Assembly: GCA_905235155.1 (NCBI GenBank) | Contig: CAJOKJ010000017.1 | Span: 62,001 to 126,000 of the forward strand | DNA from: Candidatus Gastranaerophilales bacterium | GTDB lineage: Bacteria; Cyanobacteriota; Vampirovibrionia; Gastranaerophilales; Gastranaerophilaceae | Direction of reading: 5' to 3' | Length of the DNA stretch: 64,000 nucleotides | Shown here: piece by piece, positions 30,559 through 39,470 of the stretch | How the letters are laid out: each line of letters starts with the position of its first letter | Numbering within the stretch: the stretch's first letter is position 1 | Program-made: the position numbers and the translations under genes | Notes under the pieces: generated by a model | The model's input: only the letters and a program-made list of their open reading frames with translations | What the model was told of the DNA's origin: nothing | Databases searched by the model: none

Positions 30559-31236
30559 ATGGAAATCAAAGGCATTATTTTTGATTTTAACGGAACTTTG
30601 TTTAATGATTCGGTTTTGCATGAGCAGGCATGGAGAGATTATTCAAAAATATTACGTGGAACATCTTTTTCTGATGAAGAAATGCATAAATATATGTTTG
30701 GTCGTTCTAATGAGGAAATTATAACTTACGCAATCGGTAGAAAACCTACACATGAAGAATGTTTAAAGTGGGCTAATGAAAAAGAGGCATATTATAGAGA
30801 ATTAGTTTTGAAAAATCCATCTTGTATTCATTTAACAGAGGGTGCAGAGAAATTATTTGATTTCATTTGTGAAAAAAATATTCCTCATACAATTGCAACT
30901 GGTTCTGAAAAAACAAATGTAGATTTTTTTGTTGAAATATTTAATTTAGACAAATGGTTTGATGTTGATAAAATTATTTATGATGATTATACAATTCCGG
31001 GTAAACCAAATCCTGCAATATACTTAAAAGCATTGACTATTTTAGATTTAAAGCCGGAAGAAACTGTTGTATTTGAGGATTCTTATTCAGGTATTACTGC
31101 CGCAAACAATGCAAAAATCGGTAAAATAATTGCTATTAATGATAATCCTGATAGTTTTCAGCACAAAGATAAAGTGTTCAGCGTGATTAAGGATTTTAAC
31201 GAATTAGATTACCGTCTTATTTACAATAACATTTGA
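30559..31236 (+). CDS. HAD-superfamily phosphatase, beta-phosphoglucomutase-like
   Basis: GIIFDFNGTLFND, ATGSEK, KPNPAIYLKAL, VVFEDSYSGITAANNAKIG. Confidence 0.88.
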   Translation: MEIKGIIFDFNGTLFNDSVLHEQAWRDYSKILRGTSFSDEEMHKYMFGRSNEEIITYAIGRKPTHEECLKWANEKEAYYRELVLKNPSCIHLTEGAEKLFDFICEKNIPHTIATGSEKTNVDFFVEIFNLDKWFDVDKIIYDDYTIPGKPNPAIYLKALTILDLKPEETVVFEDSYSGITAANNAKIGKIIAINDNPDSFQHKDKVFSVIKDFNELDYRLIYNNI

Positions 31237-31270
31237 AGTATTATAATTTAATTAAAAATAAGGAGGATAT

Positions 31271-31780
31271 ATGATTAACGAAAAATTACAAAATGCTTTT
31301 AATGACCAAATAAACAAGGAATTATATTCTGAATATTTGTATTTGGCAATGAAAATTTATTTTGAAGAAAATGATTTACAAGGGTTTGTAAACTGGTTTA
31401 ATATTCAAGTTCAAGAAGAACATGCTCATGCAATGGGTATGTTTAATTACTTAGGTGAAAGAGGCGGTTCAGTTAAACTTATGGCAATTGATGAACCAAA
31501 AGTTGAAGGCTCAACACCTGTTGAAATTTTTGAACAAGTTTTAAAACATGAAGAATATGTTACATCAAGAATTAACGCTCTTTTAGATGTAGCAGAAGAA
31601 ACTAAAGATAGAGCTGCTATTATATTCTTAAATTGGTACTTAAAAGAACAAGTTGAAGAAGAAGCAAGTGTTGGCAGCGTTTTAGCAAAATTAAAATTAA
31701 TAGGCGATGATAAAAAGGCTTTATTAATGTTGGATAAAGACTTGGCAACAAGAGTATTTAATCCGCCTGTTATTGGTTAG
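31271..31780 (+). CDS. ftn: Ferritin
   Basis: LQNAFNDQINKELYSEYLYLAMKIYFEENDLQGFVNWFNIQVQEEHAHAMGMFNYL; AAGGAGG RBS. Confidence 0.93.
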   Translation: MINEKLQNAFNDQINKELYSEYLYLAMKIYFEENDLQGFVNWFNIQVQEEHAHAMGMFNYLGERGGSVKLMAIDEPKVEGSTPVEIFEQVLKHEEYVTSRINALLDVAEETKDRAAIIFLNWYLKEQVEEEASVGSVLAKLKLIGDDKKALLMLDKDLATRVFNPPVIG

Positions 31781-31793
31781 GAATTTAAAAAAT

Positions 31794-31842
31794 AAAACAA
31801 AATGGGCAGGGTATTTATAAACCCTGCCTATTTTGTTTTTGT
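31794..31842. terminator. Bidirectional terminator
   Basis: AAAACAAAATGGGCAGGGTATTTATAAACCCTGCCTATTTTGTTTT. Confidence 0.8.
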
Positions 31843-31848
31843 TTGCTA

Positions 31849-32007
31849 TTATTCTGCTTCAAATTGGTCTTTGCCAACAGCACAAAGAGGGCATAACCAA
31901 TCTTCAGGTAAATCTTCAAATGATGTACCTGCTGCTATACCGTTATCTTCATCGCCTACCGCAGGGTCGTATACATATCCGCATACAGTGCATACATATT
32001 TTTGCAT
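31849..32007 (-). CDS. Rubredoxin, 52 aa (absent from ORF track)
   Basis: [60 protein letters not shown]. Confidence 0.95.
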   Translation of the reverse strand: MQKYVCTVCGYVYDPAVGDEDNGIAAGTSFEDLPEDWLCPLCAVGKDQFEAE

Positions 32008-32101
32008 AATTGTCCTCCTTTTTGTTTATTTTAACATTAAAACCTGTTGTTTTTATTAGACAACAGGTCGAATTGTAACAAAAATATATTTTTATGATTT
32101 T

Positions 32102-32524
32102 TTATACGCTATATTCAATGGTTGAGGTTTCGGAATTTGAAATATCTTCCATAGAATAAGAATAAGCATTTGACATTTCCGGCTGAATAGTATATTCTTC
32201 TGTCTCAGACTGTTCGTCAGTTGCTTGAGAACCATTATTATTAATTTTATCAAGAATTTTTTGTGCTCGTTGTATTGAAATATGGAAGTCTTGTGCAATT
32301 TGTTGAACACTTTTTGTAGCCGCAAGTCCATTAAGTCTTATTTCTGATAATATTTCGCTGTCGCTTTGCGTGTTTACTGTTGAAACAGCCGCTTTTGCCA
32401 TGTCTTCACTGCTAACTGTTGCAGTTTTAGTTTTATCTTCATCTGAAACAGTATTGTTTACTGTTTCAGGCTTGAATGTATAATTGTTATTTTGAAGTTG
32501 CGAAATTGAAAAATTATCACTCAT
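32102..32524 (-). CDS. Hypothetical protein with HTH-like segment
   Basis: MSDNFSISQLQ..; SVQQIAQDFHISIQRAQKILDKI resembles an HTH. Confidence 0.6.
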   Translation of the reverse strand: MSDNFSISQLQNNNYTFKPETVNNTVSDEDKTKTATVSSEDMAKAAVSTVNTQSDSEILSEIRLNGLAATKSVQQIAQDFHISIQRAQKILDKINNNGSQATDEQSETEEYTIQPEMSNAYSYSMEDISNSETSTIEYSV

Positions 32525-32588
32525 GGCATGTTCCTTACTAATATTGTATATTCCTATTATGCCCAATTTTATTAAATTTTAAACATGT

Positions 32589-34127
32589 TTAATTCCAGTA
32601 TCTCCATCCGTTAAGATAATAATTTAAAATTTCGGGATGATCAAGAGTAGATGCTTTTATATTTTTTCTTTTCACGTCTTTTTCTATGTGAAATAAGCTA
32701 TCTATGGAATTATTTTCTAAAAATTTTGTAGGTACATTAATTTTTATATTTTTTTCGTTTATAGGGTTATTGCTTGCAAGCATAAAACCCCAGTCCCCAA
32801 ATGACGGAACGTATGTATGGTATGGCTTTGTATATTTAAAGCCTGCTGCTTTAATTGATTCTTCAATGCACCAATAGGCTTCAGGAGAGAAGAACGGGCT
32901 GGTAGATTGTGTTACCATTATACCATTTCTTGCTAATTTTTGTTTTACAACTTTGTAAAATTCTTTGCTGTACAACCGTGCCAGTGATTGATTATTCGGA
33001 TCAGGTAAGTCTATTATTATTACATCAAAATATTCTTTTGCATTTTCTAAGTATTTGAAAGCATCTTCGTTTAGTATTTTAACTTTTGGATTTTCAAAGC
33101 TATGTTCGCTTAATTTTGCCATAATTCTATTTTTTACGGCTAAATCGGTCATTTCTTTATCTAAGTCAACAACCGTAATTTTTTTTACATCTTGATATTT
33201 TAATAATTCTCTTGTTGCAAGTGCATCTCCGCCTCCAAGCACTAATATATTTTCTTTATGTTTGACAAGATTCATCGGTATATGGATTAGAGGTTCGTGG
33301 TATCTGTATTCATCAATTGTTGAAAACTGTACATTACCATCAATAAACAGTCTTACATCTTCTTTATTTTTTGTTATAACAATTTGTTGATAAGGTGTTT
33401 TTTTAGAAAATATAACTCTGTCATCATACATTGAATTTTCTAAATGAAATGCAATTTCTTTTGAAAAAATAAGCATTCCGACAAGCAAAATCGCAATTAA
33501 AATACCTTGTGTTTTTAGCATTAATTTGCGTTTATTAGTAAGTTTATCTTTAAACCAAGCAAATGTTAAAACTCCAACTAAAAGATTTAAAAGTCCGGTT
33601 GAAATAGAGCTGTTAAATACACCCAAAAATGGCAATAATATAAATGGAAAAGCCAGACTCGCCAAAAATGCACCTAAATAATCAAGAGAAAGAACATTTG
33701 ATATATTTTCTCTTAATTGGAAATATTCTTCCATAATTCTTGTTAATAATGGTATTTCCAAACCAATTAGCGTACCTATTGCGATAATTAGCAGACACAT
33801 TATCGGATAATAGAAAAATTGAATAGAATATATAAAATATAAAATCGGTACAGATAAACCACCTATAATTGCAAGTAAAATTTCAACAAATATAAACCAA
33901 TAAATTAAATTTTTATTGAAAAATCTTGAAATTAGTGTACCGATACCCATTGCCGTCATAGTTAAACCAATGGTTATTGAAAATTGTTTTATGCTATCAC
34001 CAATAAAATATGACGAGATACTTCCTATCAAAAGTTCATAAATAATAGTACAATATCCTACTACAAATACGCAGAACAAAAGAATAGACGCATCTTTTTT
34101 TGTAAGAATACTTTTATTTTCCACCAT
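32589..34127 (-). CDS. speE: Membrane-embedded spermidine synthase-like protein
   Basis: Multi-TM N-terminus plus VLVLGGGDALATRELLKY, VTVVDLDKEM, IIDLPDPNN. Confidence 0.9.
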   Translation of the reverse strand: MVENKSILTKKDASILLFCVFVVGYCTIIYELLIGSISSYFIGDSIKQFSITIGLTMTAMGIGTLISRFFNKNLIYWFIFVEILLAIIGGLSVPILYFIYSIQFFYYPIMCLLIIAIGTLIGLEIPLLTRIMEEYFQLRENISNVLSLDYLGAFLASLAFPFILLPFLGVFNSSISTGLLNLLVGVLTFAWFKDKLTNKRKLMLKTQGILIAILLVGMLIFSKEIAFHLENSMYDDRVIFSKKTPYQQIVITKNKEDVRLFIDGNVQFSTIDEYRYHEPLIHIPMNLVKHKENILVLGGGDALATRELLKYQDVKKITVVDLDKEMTDLAVKNRIMAKLSEHSFENPKVKILNEDAFKYLENAKEYFDVIIIDLPDPNNQSLARLYSKEFYKVVKQKLARNGIMVTQSTSPFFSPEAYWCIEESIKAAGFKYTKPYHTYVPSFGDWGFMLASNNPINEKNIKINVPTKFLENNSIDSLFHIEKDVKRKNIKASTLDHPEILNYYLNGWRYWN

Positions 34128-34356
34128 GTATACCTTTTTGAGAGAATCTTGAGCCGCTTACGCTGTTTTCTCTAACACTTGTTCCGTAATATGAATCATG
34201 TCTTCCTATGTACCAGTATGAATGGTGATGGTGATATCCTCGATATCCTGGGTATCCGTAGCCTTTATATGCATAGTTGAAACAAGCAAAGTAAACGATA
34301 GTTAAAACCGCTATTAATACTACATAACAAATGAAGTTGAAGAATTTATTAGTCAT
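34114..34356 (-). CDS. Small membrane protein, Tyr/Gly/His-rich, in the PspA operon
   Basis: 80 aa, one TM segment, overlaps both neighbours. Confidence 0.65.
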   Translation of the reverse strand: MTNKFFNFICYVVLIAVLTIVYFACFNYAYKGYGYPGYRGYHHHHSYWYIGRHDSYYGTSVRENSVSGSRFSQKGIHGGK

Positions 34357-34951
34357 CGCTCATTTCCTCCAATGCATCATTTAATTTTTCTAAGCTTTCA
34401 CAAACCCATTTTTTGTTCATTAGTATAAACAAGATATATAAAATTATCAGCAAATCCATACCCATCATTAAATGAGGAATACCACTGCCTTTTTTTACTA
34501 CAATTTCTAAACCGATATTTTTCATCATATTTTCGTCTGTATGAAATTGAATGTAATATGTTCCGGGTTCAGTGAAAGCAAGTTTTGCTTCCATATTGCG
34601 ATCGCTTTCTGACCAATAACCTTCTGAATCGTATCCGCTTTCATGCCACAAGTCTTTCCCAAATTCATATAAGGTATCTTTATCTTCGTCAAGTACTTCG
34701 CCTGAAAAATATATGTTTGTATTATCTCCATACATGGATGAACGTATTTTACATATTTTAGGTTGTCCTTTTTTGACAACAATCGGTCCATACAATGAAC
34801 CTTCATCAAGACTGTAACTTCTTTTTGCTATTGTTTGGCTTTCAACACTGTAATATGTCCAAAAACAAATTAAACAAAAAACAGCACAAATAAACATCAA
34901 GTTATTATAAAAAAATAAATTTTCTTTTTTTTGTTTAGGATTTACTATCAT
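34349..34951 (-). CDS. Membrane-anchored hypothetical, two TM helices with extracytoplasmic beta domain
   Basis: TM at both ends; FTEPGTYYIQFHTDEN. Confidence 0.7.
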   Translation of the reverse strand: MIVNPKQKKENLFFYNNLMFICAVFCLICFWTYYSVESQTIAKRSYSLDEGSLYGPIVVKKGQPKICKIRSSMYGDNTNIYFSGEVLDEDKDTLYEFGKDLWHESGYDSEGYWSESDRNMEAKLAFTEPGTYYIQFHTDENMMKNIGLEIVVKKGSGIPHLMMGMDLLIILYILFILMNKKWVCESLEKLNDALEEMSDD

Positions 34952-34973
34952 ACTTCAAAATTTCACTATCAAA

Positions 34974-35843
34974 TTATACTATATTAACAAAATCAACCAT
35001 AAAGAAGATTAACAATGCAAATCCAATGATGACAAATGCTTCACCAAGACCTGCCGCAACGTTATTATCTTTAATTTCCTGTTTTATGTTGATTGCTTTT
35101 ACTACCATTCTGTCTAAAATGAATGCAATGCTTGGAAGCAAAAGTACTATTGCCGTTAAATCTATAAAATATAGCAATAAGCCGTGTTGCCATGTTCCAA
35201 CATCACCAAGTGTCGCTCTCATTAAAATTAAACCTATTGCGATAATATTTCCTGCAAACGAAACACCTACCGCAACATTATCTTCTTCGATTTCACCCAA
35301 TAGAGAATAAGGTGTAAGTTTATCGTATATTTTTGCAAAAATTATTAAGAAAATCATACCTAATAAATAATATACAATTGAAGAAACGACACCATACATT
35401 TTCCCATGAACAGCCAATGTTTCACCTGTTACGCATGCTGAGATAATCAAACCGGAAGCAACGTAAATACCAAAGTGAACGGCTGCCGTACCAATGTTTC
35501 TATCTCTTACAATTTCTGCAACATTATCAAATTTGTGTAAAATTGCTTTTTCTACTATAAAACCTGAGAATAACATTAAGAAAATTCCCAATAGTGCATA
35601 AATTATGTAGTATATTAAATCTACTCTGAAAGGAAATGTTGATTCACCGACAAATGCTCCTATTAAAACCGCAACATTACCGAATAAAAATCCGCAATAT
35701 GGAATAACGGCAGTAACGTTACCTTTTTTTATTTCACCGTACATATCATATTTTATACATTTAGTAAACATCCATTTACCAAAAATTAGCATTAAACAAG
35801 ATACTACAATATATATAAGACTTGTTAAAATAGAATATTTCAT
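34974..35843 (-). CDS. DUF350-family (YjfL-like) membrane protein
   Basis: Eight-helix-like duplicated hydrophobic pattern with conserved polar positions (NVAVLIGAF, AVHFGIYVASGLIISACVTG, NVAVGVSFAGNIIAIGLIL). Confidence 0.75.
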   Translation of the reverse strand: MKYSILTSLIYIVVSCLMLIFGKWMFTKCIKYDMYGEIKKGNVTAVIPYCGFLFGNVAVLIGAFVGESTFPFRVDLIYYIIYALLGIFLMLFSGFIVEKAILHKFDNVAEIVRDRNIGTAAVHFGIYVASGLIISACVTGETLAVHGKMYGVVSSIVYYLLGMIFLIIFAKIYDKLTPYSLLGEIEEDNVAVGVSFAGNIIAIGLILMRATLGDVGTWQHGLLLYFIDLTAIVLLLPSIAFILDRMVVKAINIKQEIKDNNVAAGLGEAFVIIGFALLIFFMVDFVNIV

Positions 35844-36541
35844 TATTTTTGCTCCTCACCGTGTGTAGAATAAACCGTAATTGCAGACGGTTTTATAACT
35901 TGAGAATAGTAGCAAACATAATCAGATTTGCCTTCTTCATTCTTCCATTCTTCAACTGAAACCAGGTAGTTTCCGTTTTTGAAATCCCAGTAATACAATT
36001 TTTCTACTTTTTTATCGTCACAATGTTTGTAGAATTTTGCATCGCCTGAATCAACATAACTATATTGTCGGTTAAGATAGTATACTGAGCCTGATTCGTT
36101 TTCGTCAATTTCTTTTAAGGATGTTGTAATTCGTAAATCACTAATTGTCAGTTTTTTTAATACAACTGATACGACTAAATCATCGTCATCATCTACATCA
36201 ACCCAAACTTTTTCACCGTCATTTCTAACGCATTCCAATTCATACCAGCTATAATCGCCTTCCATGTATAGATTTCTGCCAATAACTTTCAAATCTAAAT
36301 CGGTATCATATCCTTCAACGTTAGCCAGTTTTATGACACCACCCTCTTTAACGTTTTGTATAATTCTAATATCTTCAGGATATTTGTTCATACTTTGTTT
36401 TAAATCAAAATTTCTCTTAGCTAATGCTATGATTAAAACAACCGCAAATATTAATCCGAGTGCGGCAAGAAAACCTGTTGACATCGGCACGATACAAACA
36501 ATAATTACAAAAATAATTATCCCATAAATTGCAATGTACAT
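35843..36541 (-). CDS. DUF4178-like domain protein with N-terminal TM segments
   Basis: SWYELECVRNDGEKVWVDVDDDDD; GSVYYLNRQYSYVDSGDAKFYKH. Confidence 0.72.
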   Translation of the reverse strand: MYIAIYGIIIFVIIVCIVPMSTGFLAALGLIFAVVLIIALAKRNFDLKQSMNKYPEDIRIIQNVKEGGVIKLANVEGYDTDLDLKVIGRNLYMEGDYSWYELECVRNDGEKVWVDVDDDDDLVVSVVLKKLTISDLRITTSLKEIDENESGSVYYLNRQYSYVDSGDAKFYKHCDDKKVEKLYYWDFKNGNYLVSVEEWKNEEGKSDYVCYYSQVIKPSAITVYSTHGEEQK

Positions 36542-36559
36542 TTCTACTCCTTTTTTATA

Positions 36560-37303
36560 CTAATTATTTTCCGTTTCAATATCTTTTTGTTCAATTAAAT
36601 ATTTTGGAGTTATTTGTTTTTTTAATTCCAATAGTGATTGTTGAACTTCGTCTGAATATGTTGTACCGATTGCTGCATTTATTTCTTTGTCTATATCTGT
36701 TTCAATAGTGGTCATTTCTTCATAGGCTTGAGCCATTGATTCTTCTTTATGTACTTTTTCTTTCATGTTTTCTAATAGTGCTTGTGCATTGTTATCACTC
36801 ATAGAAACCATTTGCTTGCTTATTTTTCTTGATGTAACTGCTACTCTATGACGTGCTTTTAATGTTTTAACTTCGTCTTCCCAATTTTGTATTTGTTCTT
36901 TTAGATTAGCAATTTTGCTTTCCATTTTTTCTGACATAGTAGTATAGTTTTTTGCATCAAGAGTATATTTTTTTATATTTTCAATTGCTGTTTGTTTTTT
37001 CTTTAATGCTTCAGAGGCTAATCTGTCAGCATCGGCTTGGCTTAAATCTCCTGATTGTGCTTTTTGCAACAAAGTTAGTGCTTTTTTTTCATAATCTTTT
37101 GCTATTTCTGTTTGTTCTGCAATTTTATTTTGAGTATCTATTGCGAGAGATTTTATTTCTGCAAGACCTTTCATACTTGTATCGTAATCTTTTTTTAAAT
37201 CACGGATTGCTTGTTCTGCCATTAAAATAGGGTCTTGAATTTTGTTTACAAATGCATGTAAAAACGATTGCACGACTTTAAATAATTTTTGAAAAATGTT
37301 CAT
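36560..37303 (-). CDS. pspA: PspA/IM30 family protein
   Basis: NKIQDPILMAEQAIRDLKKDYDTSMKGLAEIKSLAI followed by a long coiled coil. Confidence 0.9.
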   Translation of the reverse strand: MNIFQKLFKVVQSFLHAFVNKIQDPILMAEQAIRDLKKDYDTSMKGLAEIKSLAIDTQNKIAEQTEIAKDYEKKALTLLQKAQSGDLSQADADRLASEALKKKQTAIENIKKYTLDAKNYTTMSEKMESKIANLKEQIQNWEDEVKTLKARHRVAVTSRKISKQMVSMSDNNAQALLENMKEKVHKEESMAQAYEEMTTIETDIDKEINAAIGTTYSDEVQQSLLELKKQITPKYLIEQKDIETENN

Positions 37304-37690
37304 TTATTGCTCGCTTTCTTCTGTATGTTTACGTTCAAAATACAGATATGCTTGGTTTATCATATCTGTTCTTTTTACTGCTTTTTTTTGTTTTTCTTCA
37401 TTATCGGCAAAGTTTTCCGGATTATATTTATTCAACAGTTCTTCGTAGCGTGCTTTTATTGCATCAAATGATGTGGCATTATCTTTAAATCCTAATATTT
37501 TAAGATAATGTTCGTCAAGAGATATTTGCTCATCATCTGTTGGAAACAATGGTTTGCCATAGGCTTTTTCTGCTTCTTCCAAATCGGCATCCATTTGAGC
37601 ATAAGCGTCTTTCAAAGGTATGTCTTCTTTTTCTACCGCTGATTTAATTTTGTCAACGGCATCTTTTAAAATGTTTTTAATATCTTTCAT
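37304..37690 (-). CDS. J-domain-like protein with degenerate HPD motif
   Basis: HYLKILGFKDNATSFDAIKARYEELLNKYNPENF...RTDMINQAYLYFE; NPE in place of HPD. Confidence 0.65.
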   Translation of the reverse strand: MKDIKNILKDAVDKIKSAVEKEDIPLKDAYAQMDADLEEAEKAYGKPLFPTDDEQISLDEHYLKILGFKDNATSFDAIKARYEELLNKYNPENFADNEEKQKKAVKRTDMINQAYLYFERKHTEESEQ

Positions 37691-37710
37691 AATCTATCCT
37701 TATACCATAA

Positions 37711-39462
37711 TTATATCTTGTTTTCAATATTTATTAAGTTATCTAAATTTTTTGAGTAGTTAAGAATTGTATTAAACATATTTACTATTAATTCTTTTTT
37801 TGCATTATTGTCTTTTGATAAAACAAGTTTAGAAAACTGTATTATTTCTATTTGAATTATATCTTGCAATATCATGGTGGAGGTTATTGAGGTTATAATT
37901 GGTGTTGCATATTCAAAAAATGAAGGATGGTCTTTGTACATTTCAAACCATTCTTGAACAGAATTAATAACGGGTCGTATTTTTTCTTGTTCTTCCTTTA
38001 GTATGTCTATTGAAGTTGTATGTAATTTTTCTTCAAAAGAATATGATGATTTAATTATTTCCTCAATAATATTGTAAGATGATACGGTTTCATCCGTTAA
38101 AATTTCCTCCAAAGGTTTATACTGCATTCCGTTGATAAAGGCACCAAACGTGCTTAAGTTATATAACTTTGAAGTTTTGTCCTTCGCAAAAATTATTTCA
38201 AATTGCTTTATAAATTCCGCATAGTCTGCTCTTGTTTTAACATATTCTCCTGTGATAGATTTGACTGTTGCAAGTGCGATTATGTTGTTATGTAATTTTA
38301 TTGATTTATCGTCATTTGCAGCGGCTATTTGTCCTGTGCAATATGCGGTATCATCCTTGAATGCCAAATCAACACCTGCAAAAATAATATTTTTGAAGCC
38401 CATAAGTTTTGCACACCTGTACGCACAAATAGTACTTGTTCCTCCTGTTTCCAAACATTTTAGTTTAGTTGGTAACTTCATTTGTAATTTGTTACTGAAG
38501 ATATTGTTTTGGGAGTAGTATATAAAATAATTTTTAAAAATTTTTGACCTTAGGTAGTAATCAGATTTAATGTCCTCAATAACGTTAATTGATTTAAGAT
38601 ATTCGTTGTCGGTTCTTAAGGAATCTTTTAACCATTTTGCATCAATTATGACACAAAAATCAGGAGTGATATCATTATTTTTTAGGACTTCAAGAGTTCT
38701 ATGTACTGCAAAAATAATGAATTTATCTCTATTCTTTTTTATTTTTTCAATGTTATCTTTTAATGACGGGCCTGCACCTAATACAAGTGCTGTTTTGTTT
38801 TTAAATTTATTTTCAAGTAAATTTACCGGATAGTTTTTAGCCTTGTCGGTAACGTTATGTAGAATATTAATAACCCAATCTTTTGAAAGTTTTTTTATTG
38901 TATTTAAATCGACAATTTTGTTTTGACATGTTTCATATATTCGTTCCGTTAGCAATGTAAATTCGCTTGAATGAAGCATTAAATAATTTTTGAGAAAAAC
39001 AAATTCGATTTTATCGTCCAATAAATAACGTTCTTCTATGTATTTGGTACAATCATTTATGTTGTCAGTTATGTAGAGTCTTCCGTCTGTAAAGTATTTT
39101 GTTAAATCCACGTATTCAAAAGTAAACCTTAAAATATTCAAATCAGGTTCATATAAAATTAGAGAAGAAATACTTTTTTGATGGGTATAGTCTAATAAAT
39201 TACCAAGACCCAGACCGAATATTACGATAAAATCGTGACGACTTGTTGCTGACTTTATTTGGTTTTCATATATTTTTTTAGCGGCTTCCAAAGGGCTTGG
39301 CGTATCATCAATATATCGTTCTCCTGAAGTTAATATGTATTCTCCATATTGATTTTTTAAGGCTCCAAGATTTTGAGAAGCTTTATTTAGTGAAATTTTA
39401 TTTATTTTTTTTGAAAGGTCTTTATTTATTTTTTCAAGAACTTTTATATTATTTTTAAACAT
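37711..39462 (-). CDS. DUF115 / MAF-like protein (6-hydroxymethylpterin pyrophosphokinase MptE-like)
   Basis: IVIFGLGLGNLLDY, ALVLGAGPSLKDNIEKIKKNRD, GFKNIIFAGVDLAFKDDTAYCTGQ. Confidence 0.85.
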   Translation of the reverse strand: MFKNNIKVLEKINKDLSKKINKISLNKASQNLGALKNQYGEYILTSGERYIDDTPSPLEAAKKIYENQIKSATSRHDFIVIFGLGLGNLLDYTHQKSISSLILYEPDLNILRFTFEYVDLTKYFTDGRLYITDNINDCTKYIEERYLLDDKIEFVFLKNYLMLHSSEFTLLTERIYETCQNKIVDLNTIKKLSKDWVINILHNVTDKAKNYPVNLLENKFKNKTALVLGAGPSLKDNIEKIKKNRDKFIIFAVHRTLEVLKNNDITPDFCVIIDAKWLKDSLRTDNEYLKSINVIEDIKSDYYLRSKIFKNYFIYYSQNNIFSNKLQMKLPTKLKCLETGGTSTICAYRCAKLMGFKNIIFAGVDLAFKDDTAYCTGQIAAANDDKSIKLHNNIIALATVKSITGEYVKTRADYAEFIKQFEIIFAKDKTSKLYNLSTFGAFINGMQYKPLEEILTDETVSSYNIIEEIIKSSYSFEEKLHTTSIDILKEEQEKIRPVINSVQEWFEMYKDHPSFFEYATPIITSITSTMILQDIIQIEIIQFSKLVLSKDNNAKKELIVNMFNTILNYSKNLDNLINIENKI

Positions 39463-39470
39463 ACTTTACC

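Noticed and set aside
31802-32059. 85-aa plus-strand ORF
   Set aside because: Antisense to a clear rubredoxin on the minus strand.
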